Assembly (NCBI RefSeq): GCF_000988165.1
Contig: NW_020169354.1
Span: 1-25,538, forward strand
Direction: 5' to 3'
DNA: 25,538 nucleotides
Source of the DNA: Vairimorpha ceranae
Taxonomy: Eukaryota > Microsporidia > Nosematidae
A model generated the notes under the pieces. The model saw only the letters and a program-made list of their open reading frames with translations. It did no database searches and was not told where the DNA came from. Each line of letters starts with the position of its first letter. Within the stretch, counting starts at the first letter, position 1. This document shows positions 25,426-25,538 of this stretch, one piece after another. Position numbers and translations under genes: made by a program.

Positions 25426-25538
25426 TGACTTTAGTAAAAAAAATGTTCTTTTAAATTAATTTTCTTTTTCTTGCATGTTTACGCTCCTACTCCTTATAGT
25501 GTTATAAAAGTAAACTTATCTAGATTTGATATGCACTC

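Noticed and set aside
1..25538. Transposon, retroelement or viral gene
   Set aside because: I found no transposase, integrase, reverse transcriptase or capsid motifs, and no terminal inverted repeats flanking an ORF.

Overview
The window looks like nuclear DNA of a microsporidium. It is extremely A+T-rich, its protein genes are uninterrupted, and most recognisable proteins are eukaryotic families shortened relative to yeast or human. Fifteen of eighteen accepted or probable genes have a CCC or CCCC tract 0 to 14 bases before the start codon, a start-site signal known from Nosema, Vairimorpha, Encephalitozoon and relatives. Base composition and gaps of up to about 1.9 kb suit a Nosema/Vairimorpha-like or other A+T-rich lineage, but I cannot name a species.

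Layout. 1-441: a G+C-richer left edge with a partial open frame, then A/T-rich repeats. 442-3272: ARV1 (minus), a DOA1/UFD3-like WD40-PFU-PUL protein (plus) and a one-RRM U1A/U2B''-like protein (minus); the last two converge on eight copies of a 21-bp tandem repeat. 3273-4283: about 1 kb without an accepted gene, holding a small G+C-richer hairpin. 4284-7811: a reduced cullin and a DDT-WHIM (ISWI-partner type) protein, both plus. 7841-10004: three minus-strand genes, NUF2, MED10-like and ISD11-like, the last two 9 bases apart. 10005-13580: a 53-residue ORF with a start signal, then YIF1 and VID27 (all plus). 13776-14492: an LCL3-type nuclease (minus). 14493-16369: a large sparse gap with one doubtful ORF that overlaps a possible RNA fold. 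16370-17503: a diflavin-reductase-like protein with no flavodoxin domain (plus). 17576-21456: SEC12, SEC15-like and DUS1 (all minus). 22169-23494: a one-active-site PDI-like protein (plus). 23738-24641: an NSE1-like protein and a small possible RRP7-like protein (both minus). 24642-25538: no intact gene; a short ORF broken at an A6 run.

Functionally this is ordinary conserved eukaryotic machinery. The secretory pathway is well represented (ARV1, YIF1, SEC12, SEC15, PDI). Other genes serve ubiquitin handling (DOA1, cullin), chromatin, transcription and chromosomes (DDT-WHIM, MED10, NUF2, NSE1), RNA (U1A/U2B'', DUS1) and iron-sulfur assembly (ISD11 for the mitosome; the reductase possibly for the cytosolic pathway). 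I found no mobile element, CRISPR array, tRNA or rRNA. The main points of interest are the start-site motif, the repeats, the dispersed 10-mer upstream of genes, the domain losses, and two candidate structured RNAs. I do not see a convincing novel multi-gene system.
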